Shown: one piece after another, positions 15,130-24,900 of the stretch
Numbering within the stretch: the stretch's first letter is position 1
How the letters are laid out: every line of letters starts with the position of its first letter
NCBI GenBank assembly: GCA_949285425.1
Contig: CASEAJ010000038.1
Location: forward strand, 1 to 32,699
DNA length: 32,699 bases
Direction: 5' to 3'
Source of the DNA: an uncultured Porphyromonadaceae bacterium
Lineage (GTDB): Bacteria > Bacteroidota > Bacteroidia > Bacteroidales > Paludibacteraceae
Translations under genes and position numbers: made by a program
The notes under the pieces: model-generated
The model's input: the letters and a program-made list of their open reading frames with translations, nothing else
Told to the model about the DNA's origin: nothing
The model's database searches: none

Positions 15130-17679
15130 ATGGAAAAGAAATCTTATTCGCAAGAGGAAGTCAACAAAGCTACCCTTGAATACTTCAAAGGTGATGATCT
15201 TGCGGCAAGGGTATGGGCAAACAAATATGCCTTGAAAGACTCATTCGGAAACACATTTGAACTCACTCCGGATGACATGCACCGTCGTTTGGCAAGAGAA
15301 ATTGCCAAAATAGAAAAGAGATATCCGAACAGTCTCAGTGAAGAAGAGTTGTTCGAACTGTTCCGCAACTTTAAGTATATAGTACCTCAAGGAGGCCCTA
15401 TGACCGGTATCGGGAACGAGTATCAGATAGCATCTTTGTCAAACTGCTTTGTAATCGGCTTTGATGAAAATTCAGACTCATATGGTGCCATCATCAAAAT
15501 AGATGAAGAACAGGTACAACTTATGAAACGTCGTGGAGGAGTGGGACACGACTTGTCACATATCCGTCCGAAAGGCTCTCCGGTGAAGAATTCGGCACTG
15601 ACCTCGACCGGTATCGTACCCTTCATGGAGCGTTACTCCAATTCTACCCGTGAAGTGGCACAAGATGGACGCCGCGGAGCATTGATGCTGTCGGTATCCA
15701 TTAAACATCCCGATTCGGAGGCTTTCATCGATGCCAAGATGGAAAGCGGCAAGGTAACGGGAGCCAATGTATCGGTCAAGATAGACGACGCATTCATGCA
15801 AGCCGCCATTGCACAGAAACCTTATGTGCAGCAATATCCCATACATTCGGACCATCCGACCCATCGGAAAGAAGTAGATGCCAATGCCATGTGGAAAAAA
15901 ATTGTGCACAATGCATGGCAGTCGGCCGAACCGGGCATTTTGTTTTGGGACACCATCATACGCGAATCCATTCCCGACTGCTATGCCGATCTGGGTTTCC
16001 GCACCGTGTCCACCAACCCTTGCGGGGAAATTCCGTTGTGTCCGTATGACAGTTGCCGCCTGATTGCACTTAATCTGTATTCGTATGTCAAGCATCCCTT
16101 TACACCGCAGGCCGAGTTTGATTTTGATTTGTACAAAAAGCATGTAGGTTATGCCCAACGCATCATGGACGATATCATTGACCTGGAAATGGAAAAGATT
16201 GACATGATTATCGCCAAAATAGACTCGGATCCGGAAGATGATGAAATCAAGCATACAGAATATCAGCTTTGGGAAAAGATACGTCACAAAACATTGCAAG
16301 GACGTCGGACCGGAGTAGGCACCACGGCCGAAGGTGACATGCTGGCTGCTCTCGGCCTGCGCTACGGAACAGAAGAAGCCACCGACTTCTCGGTTGAAGT
16401 GCACAAGGCAACCGCCCTGGCCGCTTACCGCTCATCGGTTGACATGGCAAAAGAACGCGGTGCTTTTAAGATTTATGATGCCGAACGCGAACGGAACAAT
16501 CCGTTTATCAATCGCCTTCGCGAAGCCGACCCCGTTCTGTATGACGACATGGTAAAATATGGCCGTAGAAACATTGCCTGTCTGACCATAGCCCCAACAG
16601 GTACTACCAGCATTATGACCCAGACCACCTCCGGAGTAGAACCGGTATTCAAACCGGTGTACATGCGCCGACGCAAGGTAAACCCGAACGACAAGGATGT
16701 ACATGTAGACTTTGTTGATGAAAACGGCGATTCATTTGAAGAATATGTTGTGTTCCATCACAAGTTCCTCACTTGGATGGAGACAAACGGCTATTCTACC
16801 ACCCAAAAATATACACAGGAAGAAGTGGATGAACTGGTAGCCAAATCGCCCTATTTCAAAGCTACCGCCAACGATGTGGATTGGCTGAAAAAGGTCCAGA
16901 TGCAAGGACGTATCCAAAAATGGGTGGACCACTCCATCAGTGTGACCATCAACCTGCCCAATGATGTGTCTGAAGAACTGGTCGGCCAGCTTTACGAAGA
17001 AGCATGGCGCAGCGGCTGTAAGGGAGTCACCGTATATCGGGATGGTTCGCGTTCGGGTGTGTTGGTTGAAGTGAAAAAAGAAGAAAAGAAGGAAACCAAT
17101 GACAAGGAACATTGTTTCTGCTTCAATGAAAACATACTGAAACGTCCGAAAGAACTGGAATGCGATGTGGTACGTTTCCAGAACTCGAAGGAAAAATGGA
17201 TTGCCTTCGTCGGTTTGCTTAATGACCGTCCTTATGAGATATTCACCGGATTGGCCGATGATGATGAAGGTATTATGTTGCCTAAAAATGTATCCAAAGG
17301 AATTATCATAAAAAGTTATGATGATGATGGCAAAAAGCATTATGACTTCCAATTCAAGAACAAACGTGGATACAAGACAACGATTGAAGGCCTTGATGGC
17401 AAGTTCAATCCTGAGTTCTGGAATTATGCCAAACTCATCTCGGGTGTATTACGCTACGGCATGCCCATCGACCAGGTTATAAAACTTGTGGCCGGACTGG
17501 AACTTGACAGCGAATCCATCAACACATGGAAGAACGGTGTGGAACGGGCCTTGAAAAAATACATCCCCGATGGAAAGGAAGTGGCAGGACAAGTATGTCC
17601 GACTTGTGGGGAGCCTTTGGTTTATCAGGAAGGCTGCATGGCCTGCAAGAACTGTGGCTATTCCCGTTGCGGAGGATAA
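15130..17679 (+). CDS. nrdJ: Adenosylcobalamin-dependent (class II) ribonucleotide reductase
   Basis: Reduces ribonucleotides to deoxyribonucleotides using coenzyme B12, independently of oxygen. The 849-residue length and motifs fit the TIGR02504-type enzyme: SLSNCFV with redox Cys106, GGVGHDLSHIRPKG, the active-site NPCGEIPL (Asn296, Cys298, Glu300), DSCRLIALNL with the second redox Cys309, and APTGTTSIM in the phosphate-binding loop. The C-terminus has two CxxC pairs (CPTCG and CKNCG) followed by a last Cys, likely the redox-shuttle/zinc-ribbon tail. An insert at about 660-800 (CFCFNENILKRP onward) matches the extra C-terminal domain of this subfamily. No B12 riboswitch was seen upstream. 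A strong terminator follows. Confidence 0.96.
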   Translation: MEKKSYSQEEVNKATLEYFKGDDLAARVWANKYALKDSFGNTFELTPDDMHRRLAREIAKIEKRYPNSLSEEELFELFRNFKYIVPQGGPMTGIGNEYQIASLSNCFVIGFDENSDSYGAIIKIDEEQVQLMKRRGGVGHDLSHIRPKGSPVKNSALTSTGIVPFMERYSNSTREVAQDGRRGALMLSVSIKHPDSEAFIDAKMESGKVTGANVSVKIDDAFMQAAIAQKPYVQQYPIHSDHPTHRKEVDANAMWKKIVHNAWQSAEPGILFWDTIIRESIPDCYADLGFRTVSTNPCGEIPLCPYDSCRLIALNLYSYVKHPFTPQAEFDFDLYKKHVGYAQRIMDDIIDLEMEKIDMIIAKIDSDPEDDEIKHTEYQLWEKIRHKTLQGRRTGVGTTAEGDMLAALGLRYGTEEATDFSVEVHKATALAAYRSSVDMAKERGAFKIYDAERERNNPFINRLREADPVLYDDMVKYGRRNIACLTIAPTGTTSIMTQTTSGVEPVFKPVYMRRRKVNPNDKDVHVDFVDENGDSFEEYVVFHHKFLTWMETNGYSTTQKYTQEEVDELVAKSPYFKATANDVDWLKKVQMQGRIQKWVDHSISVTINLPNDVSEELVGQLYEEAWRSGCKGVTVYRDGSRSGVLVEVKKEEKKETNDKEHCFCFNENILKRPKELECDVVRFQNSKEKWIAFVGLLNDRPYEIFTGLADDDEGIMLPKNVSKGIIIKSYDDDGKKHYDFQFKNKRGYKTTIEGLDGKFNPEFWNYAKLISGVLRYGMPIDQVIKLVAGLELDSESINTWKNGVERALKKYIPDGKEVAGQVCPTCGEPLVYQEGCMACKNCGYSRCGG

Positions 17680-17709
17680 TCGGGCGGTTCCTGATTATTC
17701 CTGAGTCAG

Positions 17710-17790
17710 ACTCGGTACACGAAATGCGAGTTCCAAACGACAATGATGATTGTTTGGCTGTCCGTCGTATTTCGTGTGCCGAGTTTTTTC
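17710..17790 (+). terminator. Long branched terminator after nrdJ
   Basis: ACTCGGTACACGAAAT at 17710-17725 pairs with ATTTCGTGTGCCGAGT at 17769-17784 (16 pairs, one G-U) and is followed by a T run. The 43-base interior forms a second hairpin, CCAAAC ... GTTTGG, with CAAT/ATTG inside it. It ends 40 bp before the nitroreductase -7 box. Confidence 0.8.
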
Positions 17791-17805
17791 ATACACATTC
17801 TTTTA

Positions 17806-17837
17806 TTTGTAGAAGCAAACGTTTTTTTGTAGGTTTG
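17806..17837 (+). promoter_or_regulatory. Predicted promoter of the nitroreductase gene group
   Basis: TTTG at 17806-17809, a 20-bp spacer and TAGGTTTG at 17830-17837 match both Bacteroidota promoter boxes. It lies just after the nrdJ terminator and 20 bp before the nitroreductase start codon. Confidence 0.7.
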
Positions 17838-17857
17838 CACGTTTTATAAAGAAAGAG

Positions 17858-18589
17858 ATGGAGAAGATGAATATGCTTGAAGCCATTTGTAGCCGACGGT
17901 CCAGACGTTCCTATCTGGACATACCTATCGAGCCGGACAAAATGGAAACTTTACTGATTTTAATAAACAGGTATAATGAAGAGGGAAACCTGTCCATGCA
18001 ATTCGTGGAAAATGGAAGCAATGCATTCAATGGTTTGAAGAAAAGCTACGGACTTTTCGGCCATGTACGCTCCATCATTATGTTGAAAGGGAAAAGCGAC
18101 GATCCGCATGTAAAAGAAAAATGCGGTTACTACGGAGAACTCATCGTTCTTCAAGCAACACGAATGGGCTTGGGCACATGTTGGGTGGGAGCCAGTTTTG
18201 ACAGACAAAGCAATATCTTCAACATACCGCCTGATGAAGAGTTTGTATGTGTCATTACCATAGGACATGTCGCTCAGGAAAGCGGTTTCAGAGAAAATCT
18301 CATTCGGAAAGTGGTTCATGGGAAAGCCAAGCCCCTGGAATACTTTTATACAGCTGACTCCACTCCGCCCCAATGGTTTCTGGAAGGAATACAAAGTGTA
18401 CAGTCCGCCCCTTCTGCCGTAAACAGACAGAAATATCATTTTTATTACAAGGATGGTGTTGTAAGAGCCCGTACCAACGACAATGCTCCATTTGGGATGG
18501 TTGATTTAGGCATAGCCAAGGCACATTTTTCAGTCATAGCAGGTGGTTCGTTTGATTGGGGTAACGATGGTTGTTACATGCCTGCATAA
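17858..18589 (+). CDS. Nitroreductase family protein (TM1586-like)
   Basis: A 243-residue FMN-dependent oxidoreductase candidate. The N-terminus has the FMN-phosphate-binding pattern CSRRSRRSYLD. The middle block YGELIVLQATRMGLGTCWVGASFD is the conserved nitroreductase helix, and the protein contains a second pseudo-repeat (PPQWFLEGIQSVQSAPSAVNRQ) as in the internally duplicated TM1586 type, which is longer than the simple dimeric enzymes. The electron acceptor is unknown. It has its own promoter and is followed by a HAD gene after 18 bp, suggesting co-transcription. Confidence 0.88.
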   Translation: MEKMNMLEAICSRRSRRSYLDIPIEPDKMETLLILINRYNEEGNLSMQFVENGSNAFNGLKKSYGLFGHVRSIIMLKGKSDDPHVKEKCGYYGELIVLQATRMGLGTCWVGASFDRQSNIFNIPPDEEFVCVITIGHVAQESGFRENLIRKVVHGKAKPLEYFYTADSTPPQWFLEGIQSVQSAPSAVNRQKYHFYYKDGVVRARTNDNAPFGMVDLGIAKAHFSVIAGGSFDWGNDGCYMPA

Positions 18590-18607
18590 TAAAGAAATTG
18601 GTTTTAC

Positions 18608-19318
18608 ATGAGCAGGATAAAAATCATTGCTTTCGATGCGGATGACACGTTATGGGCAAACGAATCTTTCTTTCAAGAAACAGAAGCCGACTATTGCCGG
18701 CTTTTTTCCGATGTATTGCCGGGAAAAGCAATATCGGAAGAACTGTTGAGAACCGAGATGCATAATTTGAGTCTGTACGGTTATGGAGCCAAAGGGTTTA
18801 CCTTGTCCATGATAGAAACGGCATTACGCATTACCGGTAAACAATTAAATGCCGACACGGTGGAGCGCATCTTGCAATTGGGAAAAAACTTGTTGGATAT
18901 GCCCATCGAATTGCTTCCCGATGTAAAAGAGGTGTTGATGAAGCTTAAAGGTCATTATAAGTTAGTTGTTGCCACCAAAGGTGACTTGCTTGATCAAAAA
19001 CGGAAATTGTCCAAATCGGGATTGACAAGTATGTTTGATCATGTTGAAATCATGAGTGACAAACAGCAGGAGGATTATGAACAGCTTATATCGTCATTAA
19101 ATTGCCAACCGAACGAGTTTCTCATGGTAGGCAATTCGTTGAAGTCGGACATTGAGCCTGTACTTGCCGTGGGCGGTTATGCTGTATACATTCCTTTTCA
19201 CATAACCTGGGCTCATGAGAAAAGCAATGAAGATGTTGTCAATGAACGGTTGGTCCGATTGGACAGACTCGGCGAATTGTTGCCGCTGCTGCGCAAAATG
19301 GATCAACTTCAGGAATAA
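18608..19318 (+). CDS. HAD family hydrolase (YjjG-like)
   Basis: A 236-residue haloacid-dehalogenase-type phosphatase. Motif I is FDADDTLW with nucleophile Asp10 and general acid Asp12, motif II is VVATKGD, motif III has a Lys in KQQEDY, and motif IV is MVGNSLKSDIEP. The helical cap lies between residues about 18 and 90. The W after DDTL is common in the branch that contains nucleotide and sugar phosphatases. The substrate cannot be read from sequence. It follows the nitroreductase by 18 bp. Confidence 0.88.
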   Translation: MSRIKIIAFDADDTLWANESFFQETEADYCRLFSDVLPGKAISEELLRTEMHNLSLYGYGAKGFTLSMIETALRITGKQLNADTVERILQLGKNLLDMPIELLPDVKEVLMKLKGHYKLVVATKGDLLDQKRKLSKSGLTSMFDHVEIMSDKQQEDYEQLISSLNCQPNEFLMVGNSLKSDIEPVLAVGGYAVYIPFHITWAHEKSNEDVVNERLVRLDRLGELLPLLRKMDQLQE

Positions 19319-19423
19319 GTGAAAGCAAGAATAAAAACAAGATGAAGGCATCGCAGCCTTCCTGTGATTCACATTCAAGAAAGTCTAAATAAAACAACTA
19401 AAAGCATCAAGGAGAATAAAGAT

Positions 19424-19897
19424 ATGAAAAAAATAATAAATCCGTGGTTGGGACTGGATGGTTACATGTGTTTCGGCTGTTCGCCCGAAAACCCGACCGG
19501 CCTGCAAATGGAGTTTTACGAAGATGGCGAAGACATTGTCGCTTTTTGGAATCCCGACAAGTACAAACAAGGATGGATCAACACGTTGCATGGAGGCATA
19601 CAATGCAGCCTCATGGATGAGATAGCAGCGTGGGTCATTGCCCGGAAACTGCAAACGACCGGTGTCACATCGCGTTTGGAAGCCAAATTTATCAAAAGCA
19701 TATACACCACCGAACCTCAGCTGACCATACGTAGCCGCATAACCGAACAAAAGCGCAATGCCGTGTTTCTCGATGCCGAAATATACAATTCGAAAGATGA
19801 ATTGTGTGCTTCGGCCAAACTTGTTTATTTTGTGGTGAACAAGGAAAAAGCAAGACAAGAATACTTTTTTAACGGATGCGAGGTGGAAGAGCAATAA
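19424..19897 (+). CDS. PaaI-type hotdog thioesterase
   Basis: A 157-residue hotdog-fold protein. The key motif LHGGIQCSLMDEIAAW carries His56-Gly-Gly and Asp65/Glu66, typical of acyl-CoA thioesterases of the PaaI family. An early MCFGCSPENPTGLQM block with two cysteines is typical of the Bacteroidota and actinobacterial members. I chose the ATG at 19424, which follows an AGGAG at about 19410; an in-frame GTG at 19364 would add 20 polar residues. It is separated from the HAD gene by about 105 bp containing a short GAAGGC/GCCTTC hairpin (19344-19361). Confidence 0.88.
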   Translation: MKKIINPWLGLDGYMCFGCSPENPTGLQMEFYEDGEDIVAFWNPDKYKQGWINTLHGGIQCSLMDEIAAWVIARKLQTTGVTSRLEAKFIKSIYTTEPQLTIRSRITEQKRNAVFLDAEIYNSKDELCASAKLVYFVVNKEKARQEYFFNGCEVEEQ

Positions 19898-19936
19898 GGC
19901 ATTACATATTTTTCGTCCTGGAATAATTAGCGATAG

Positions 19937-22279
19937 ATGCAGATGAATTTTCCCTTTTTAAACGATTTGAACGAAAGCCAGCGCCAGGCTGTAATGTACT
20001 CCGACGGTCCTTCTTTGGTCATAGCCGGAGCCGGTTCGGGTAAAACCCGGGTGCTGACTTACAAAGTTGCTTACCTGCTGCAAAGCGGCATGCATCCTAC
20101 TTCCATTCTGGCACTGACGTTCACCAACAAGGCAGCACGCGAAATGAAAAGCCGCATTGCCCAAATGGTTGGCGAAAACACGGCACGTTATCTGTGGATG
20201 GGCACATTTCATTCCATATTTTCACGCATACTACGTGCCGAAGCTGAGCATATAGGTTATTCCAGAAACTACACCGTATATGACAGTGCCGACTCGAAAA
20301 GTCTCATTAAAAGCATTATCAAGGAACTGAAGCTGGATGAGAAAGTATATAAACCGAGCATGATACAAGGGCGAATTTCCAGTGCAAAAAACAGTCTGAT
20401 AACTCCACATGCCTATGCCGGCAATGCAGAACAGCAGAAAAGTGACCTGCACGCCAAAGTTCCCTTGCTGAGGGAAATTTACGCCATTTACTGCAATCGA
20501 TGCAAACAGGCCGATGCCATGGATTTTGATGATTTGCTGTTGCAAACGAATATTCTGTTTCGCGATCATCCGGAAATTCTGCAAAAGTACCAACATTTGT
20601 TCAAGTACATATTGGTCGATGAGTATCAGGACACCAATTTCGCCCAATACCTCATTGTGAAAAAACTGGCCGAGAGCCATCAAAAAATATGCGTGGTAGG
20701 CGACGATGCACAAAGCATTTATTCGTTCAGGGGTGCCAACATAGATAACATTCTGACGTTTAGAAACACCTATCCCGGAGCCAGACTCTTTAAACTTGAA
20801 CAGAACTACCGGTCGACACAAACCATTGTCAATGCAGCTAACAGTCTGATAGACAAAAATTCGGCACAAATCAGGAAAACGATTTTTTCCAAAAAAGAAA
20901 AAGGAGAACTGCTGAAAGTTACGAATGTTTATACCGATTTGGAAGAAGGCGTTTATGTGGCCGATACCATCCGTACACTGCATAGAAAAAAACAGTACGA
21001 TTATCAGAACATTGCTGTGCTGTATCGTACCAACTCCCAATCGCGCGTATTGGAAGAGGCTTTACGCAAACAGGGACTTCCCTACAAGATATATGGTGGA
21101 TTGTCATTTTACCAGCGTAAAGAGATAAAAGATGTCATTGCTTATTTCCGGCTAATCAGCAACCACAACGATGAAGAAGCCTTAAAGCGGATTATCAATT
21201 TTCCGGCACGTGGCATCGGAGAAACAACGGTGGGAAAACTGTTCGATTGCGCACAGACACATGCAGTCAGCGTATGGGAAGTCATGTCGGACATGTTGAA
21301 ATATAACTTGCCTGTCAATGCCGGGACGGCTGCCAAGTTGGGCAACTTCCGTGAACTCATAGATTCATTCGCCGCACAAAGTGGAGAATTGAATGCCTAT
21401 GAAATGGCACAAAGCATCATCAAGGCAACCGGAATATTAAGTGAAACGTTTCTTGACCGTTCTCCGGAGAACTTGAGCAAGCAGGAAAACATACAGGAAC
21501 TTCTGAAGGCAATTCATGAGTTTTGTGAAGAAAAGGAAAAAGCCGGTGAAGGTAAATTTTACCTGATTGATTATCTTGCGGAAATATCACTGCTCACCGA
21601 TCAGGACACTGATCAGAATGAAGACAACGACAAAGTGACCCTTATGACGGTTCATGCGGCCAAAGGATTGGAGTTTAAGGTGGTGTTCATAGTAGGCATG
21701 GAAGAAGAACTTTTTCCATCGGCATTTTGTGTGGAAAATGCACGCGATCTGGAAGAAGAAAGACGTCTGTTTTATGTGGCCATTACCCGTGCGGAAGAAC
21801 GTTGTTTCATAAGTTATGCTCGTTCCCGATTCCGCAATGGGAAGACGGCTTTTTCCAATCCCAGCCGCTTTTTGAAGGACATTGACCCGCAATATCTTGA
21901 CTATCCACAGGAAGAAGTTATAGAAAAGCCACGCACAATAGGTAATTGGGACCGGGAACTGGATATGGAGCGTATACGTTTCAACGGAATTTCCTCAGGA
22001 TATTCCTTCCGAAACGAATCGTCCGATTCGGCAATGATGCCCCCACCCCGCCCTGCCAAACGTCTGACCAAAATAAGCCCGGCAGAAACAGGAAACAGCA
22101 CACCGCAAAAATGCGATGCCATTCCGGCCGGGACGTTCGTGAAACATCATGTTTTCGGCATCGGAAAAGTGATTTCGACAAGCGTTGTCGATGGCAATGC
22201 AAAGGCAGAAATCGACTTTGGGGACAAGGGAAAGAAATCATTGCTTCTCAAATTTGCAAAACTGGAAATATTGAAATGA
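19937..22279 (+). CDS. UvrD/PcrA-type superfamily 1 DNA helicase
   Basis: A 780-residue ATP-driven 3'-5' DNA helicase for repair and replication-fork maintenance. Motifs appear in order: Q motif LNESQRQAV, Walker A GAGSGKTRVLT (31-41), LTFTNKAAREMK, GTFHSIFSRILR, Walker B VDEYQDTN, VGDDAQSIYSFRGA, LEQNYRS, TVHAAKGLEFKVVF and YVAITRAEERCFISYAR. The C-terminal ~45 residues (GTFVKHHVFGIGKVI ... AEIDFGDKGKKSLLL) form the small Tudor-like domain of PcrA, which contacts RNA polymerase in other bacteria. A second ATG two codons in (19943) is equally possible as the start. It could be named pcrA or uvrD; the family cannot be split by eye. Confidence 0.95.
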   Translation: MQMNFPFLNDLNESQRQAVMYSDGPSLVIAGAGSGKTRVLTYKVAYLLQSGMHPTSILALTFTNKAAREMKSRIAQMVGENTARYLWMGTFHSIFSRILRAEAEHIGYSRNYTVYDSADSKSLIKSIIKELKLDEKVYKPSMIQGRISSAKNSLITPHAYAGNAEQQKSDLHAKVPLLREIYAIYCNRCKQADAMDFDDLLLQTNILFRDHPEILQKYQHLFKYILVDEYQDTNFAQYLIVKKLAESHQKICVVGDDAQSIYSFRGANIDNILTFRNTYPGARLFKLEQNYRSTQTIVNAANSLIDKNSAQIRKTIFSKKEKGELLKVTNVYTDLEEGVYVADTIRTLHRKKQYDYQNIAVLYRTNSQSRVLEEALRKQGLPYKIYGGLSFYQRKEIKDVIAYFRLISNHNDEEALKRIINFPARGIGETTVGKLFDCAQTHAVSVWEVMSDMLKYNLPVNAGTAAKLGNFRELIDSFAAQSGELNAYEMAQSIIKATGILSETFLDRSPENLSKQENIQELLKAIHEFCEEKEKAGEGKFYLIDYLAEISLLTDQDTDQNEDNDKVTLMTVHAAKGLEFKVVFIVGMEEELFPSAFCVENARDLEEERRLFYVAITRAEERCFISYARSRFRNGKTAFSNPSRFLKDIDPQYLDYPQEEVIEKPRTIGNWDRELDMERIRFNGISSGYSFRNESSDSAMMPPPRPAKRLTKISPAETGNSTPQKCDAIPAGTFVKHHVFGIGKVISTSVVDGNAKAEIDFGDKGKKSLLLKFAKLEILK

Positions 22280-22312
22280 AAATTCTATAAGAACATTCAA
22301 CATTATGGTTAT

Positions 22313-23731
22313 ATGATTATGAAAAACTTTCTCTCATTCCTGCTTGTTACAGCGTGTTTTTGCACTATCGTTTTGGAAAGTTGTACCCAATATGGAGTAG
22401 CCGAACCGATTGACACCTTCAACGACATGCAAGGAAATTCCATTCAAAGCAACGGAATAACGGTCAATCCCGACACGACATGGTTTGTCCCCAATGAGTA
22501 CAGGAACTTTGTTCTGACTGGAGAAGCATATACACAACCCCATTCGGAAGCTGCTATTTTGTTTCACACGGATGGAACATCCGGATATGCATTGGCCATA
22601 CACAACGGTGCAATCGATGGGACGCACAAAACCGGCAGTCTTGTCGCCATACGCAACCTTTACCGGTCGCTGGCCGAAGACAATGAATGGTTCAATTTCA
22701 AATTGTCCGTACAAGGTCACAACATTTCTGTCTGCATTAACGGAACAGAAGTAGTGTGTTATACCGAACCTGACAAACCCTACCGCACCCAAGCGTATGC
22801 CCAACGTCTGCTCGGTTCAGGCCGTATAGCCCTGCAAGGGATAAAAGGGAAAGTGAAATTCCGTAATCTGTATGTAACCCGTTTTAAGGATAACACAATC
22901 AATGCTTCCGACACCTTACCTGCAGTAAACGAACAAGCCGATGGAATCATCCGATTGCAACAGCAAAATTTTCCGGTCATTGATTACCATGTGCATCTGA
23001 AAGGCGGGCTTACCAAAGAACTGGCACACGCCATGTCCATGAACTATGGTATCAATTATGGAGTCGCGCCCAATGCCGGTGAAGGAGGTGTCGGACGGAT
23101 GTTGGCCAACGACCGGGAAGTATACGCCTATTTCGATGAAGTGAAGGATATGCCATTTTTGCGAGGAGTTCAGGGCGAAGGTCGTAAATGGACATCAACC
23201 TTCTCACAAGAGGCTTTGGGCGTGTTTGATTATCTTTTTACCGATGCCATGACCATTGTTGATCACAAGGGACGCCTGTCACGCATCTATCGTCCGGAAG
23301 AAGTTCATTATGATGGCATTACAAAAGAAGAGTATATGGATCATTTGGTCGACCAGACAGTAAAGATTCTCACCAATGAACCGGCCGACATTTACGCAAA
23401 TCCGACTTATCTGCCCGAAGACATGCAAGCCGACTATGACCGGTATTGGAGTGATGAGCACATAGACCGTGTGCTCGATGTGTTGGAACAGCAGCACATC
23501 GCCCTTGAAATCAACGCACGCTATCAGATTCCCAGTTTTGACATCATCCGGCGCGCGAAAGCACGTGGCATCAAATTCACTTTTGGTACGAACAACGTGG
23601 ATGCCGACTTCGGCCGGTTGGAATACTGCGTGAAAGCCGTTGAAGCATGTGGACTGACAGCGGACGACATGTGGTTCCCGTCCATGAGCATACGCCGTTC
23701 CCGTCCGACGGTCATATACAATCGGTGGTAA
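22313..23731 (+). CDS. Lipoprotein fusing a DUF1080-like domain to a PHP-like hydrolase domain
   Basis: A 472-residue secreted lipoprotein. The signal peptide ends in LESC with the putative lipid-bearing Cys24. Residues about 35-195 form a beta-rich sugar-hydrolase-type domain (FVLTGEAYTQPHSEAAILF, SGRIALQGIKGKVKFRNLYV) of the DUF1080/3-keto-disaccharide-hydrolase class. Residues about 220-470 form a PHP-like TIM-barrel domain with DYHVHLKG, LRGVQGEGRKW, DAMTIVDHKG, ALEINARYQIPSFDIIRRA and KFTFGTNNVDAD. The combination suggests a cell-surface or periplasmic phosphoester or sugar hydrolase; the substrate is unknown. It follows the helicase by 33 bp, though the functional link is unclear. Codon 3 is an alternative ATG. 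Confidence 0.8.
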   Translation: MIMKNFLSFLLVTACFCTIVLESCTQYGVAEPIDTFNDMQGNSIQSNGITVNPDTTWFVPNEYRNFVLTGEAYTQPHSEAAILFHTDGTSGYALAIHNGAIDGTHKTGSLVAIRNLYRSLAEDNEWFNFKLSVQGHNISVCINGTEVVCYTEPDKPYRTQAYAQRLLGSGRIALQGIKGKVKFRNLYVTRFKDNTINASDTLPAVNEQADGIIRLQQQNFPVIDYHVHLKGGLTKELAHAMSMNYGINYGVAPNAGEGGVGRMLANDREVYAYFDEVKDMPFLRGVQGEGRKWTSTFSQEALGVFDYLFTDAMTIVDHKGRLSRIYRPEEVHYDGITKEEYMDHLVDQTVKILTNEPADIYANPTYLPEDMQADYDRYWSDEHIDRVLDVLEQQHIALEINARYQIPSFDIIRRAKARGIKFTFGTNNVDADFGRLEYCVKAVEACGLTADDMWFPSMSIRRSRPTVIYNRW

Positions 23732-23764
23732 GGGTGAAGTGACAAACTAAATTGCCTACAGCCC

Positions 23765-23795
23765 TTTGCCAATTATGAATTGTTCCTTATCTTTG
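23765..23795 (+). promoter_or_regulatory. Predicted recA promoter
   Basis: TTTG at 23765-23768, a 19-bp spacer and TATCTTTG at 23788-23795 match both Bacteroidota promoter boxes exactly. This is the best promoter in the window, 62 bp before the recA start codon. I see no LexA-type palindrome nearby. Confidence 0.8.
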
Positions 23796-23857
23796 ACAAC
23801 AGACAAAAAACATCATAAAACATATAAATCAACTACAAAACAAATAAAACCGACAAC

Positions 23858-24883
23858 ATGGAAGAAGAAGTAAAGAAACCATCAGCCGAAAAACTGAAAG
23901 CCTTGCAACTGGCAATGGACAAGATAGAAAAAGATCACGGTAAAGGTACCATCATGCGGATGGGTAACACGAAAGTGGAGGAAGTGGCTGTGATACCGAC
24001 CGGTTCCATTGGGTTGAATATGGCTTTAGGTGTAGGAGGTTATCCGCGCGGACGTGTCATTGAAATATATGGCCCCGAATCGTCCGGTAAAACCACATTG
24101 GCCATTCATGCCATTGCCGAGGCCCAGAAAGCAGGAGGAATTGCTGCCATCATCGATGCAGAACACGCATTCGACCGTTTCTATGCCGAAAAGTTGGGGG
24201 TAAACACCGACGAACTGCTCATTTCACAACCCGACAACGGAGAACAGGCTCTTGAAATTGCCGACCAGCTTATCCGTTCCTCGGCTGTTGACATTGTCGT
24301 AATTGACTCAGTGGCCGCACTGACACCTAAAGCAGAAATAGAAGGAGACATGGGTGACTCTAAAATGGGCTTGCAGGCACGGCTCATGTCGCAGGCGCTG
24401 CGTAAACTTACCGGGAACATCAACAAAACCAATACAACCTGTATTTTCATCAATCAGTTGCGTGACAAAATCGGCGTCATGTTCGGCAATCCCGAAACCA
24501 CAACCGGTGGTAATGCATTGAAGTTCTATGCTTCAGTACGTTTGGATATCCGCAAAATAGGTCAGTTGAAAGACGGTGATGAAATTATCGGTAACCAGAC
24601 ACGTGTGAAGGTTGTCAAGAACAAAGTGGCTCCTCCCTTCCGCAAGGCAGAGTTTGACATCATGTTCGGTGAAGGTATTTCGCGTACCGGTGAAATCATC
24701 GATTTAGGAGTGGAATACGGTGTAATAAAGAAAAGCGGTTCCTGGTTCAGCTATGGCGATACCAAGCTGGCACAAGGACGTGATGCTGCAAAGAATGTCA
24801 TCCGCGACAATCCGGAACTGGCCGAAGAACTCGAAGCCAAGATTATGGAAGCCATGCAGAACGGCGAAAAAGCGGCAAAATAA
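23858..24883 (+). CDS. recA: Recombinase A
   Basis: Central DNA strand-exchange protein for homologous recombination and SOS signalling. The 341-residue length and motifs are typical: Walker [10 protein letters not shown] at 72-80, IDAEHAFD, Walker [14 protein letters not shown] segment ([19 protein letters not shown]), the DNA-binding loop with [20 protein letters not shown], the [19 protein letters not shown] block, and [14 protein letters not shown]. The start ATG follows a 62-bp leader from a clear promoter. The C-terminus (MQNGEKAAK) is short and basic. The upstream gene is on the same strand but promoter separation suggests independent expression. Confidence 0.98.
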   Translation: MEEEVKKPSAEKLKALQLAMDKIEKDHGKGTIMRMGNTKVEEVAVIPTGSIGLNMALGVGGYPRGRVIEIYGPESSGKTTLAIHAIAEAQKAGGIAAIIDAEHAFDRFYAEKLGVNTDELLISQPDNGEQALEIADQLIRSSAVDIVVIDSVAALTPKAEIEGDMGDSKMGLQARLMSQALRKLTGNINKTNTTCIFINQLRDKIGVMFGNPETTTGGNALKFYASVRLDIRKIGQLKDGDEIIGNQTRVKVVKNKVAPPFRKAEFDIMFGEGISRTGEIIDLGVEYGVIKKSGSWFSYGDTKLAQGRDAAKNVIRDNPELAEELEAKIMEAMQNGEKAAK

Positions 24884-24900
24884 GAGAAAAATCAAATTTT

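Noticed and set aside
15556..16404. 282-codon minus-strand frame inside nrdJ
   Set aside because: Antisense to the catalytic core of the reductase, with no recognisable motifs.
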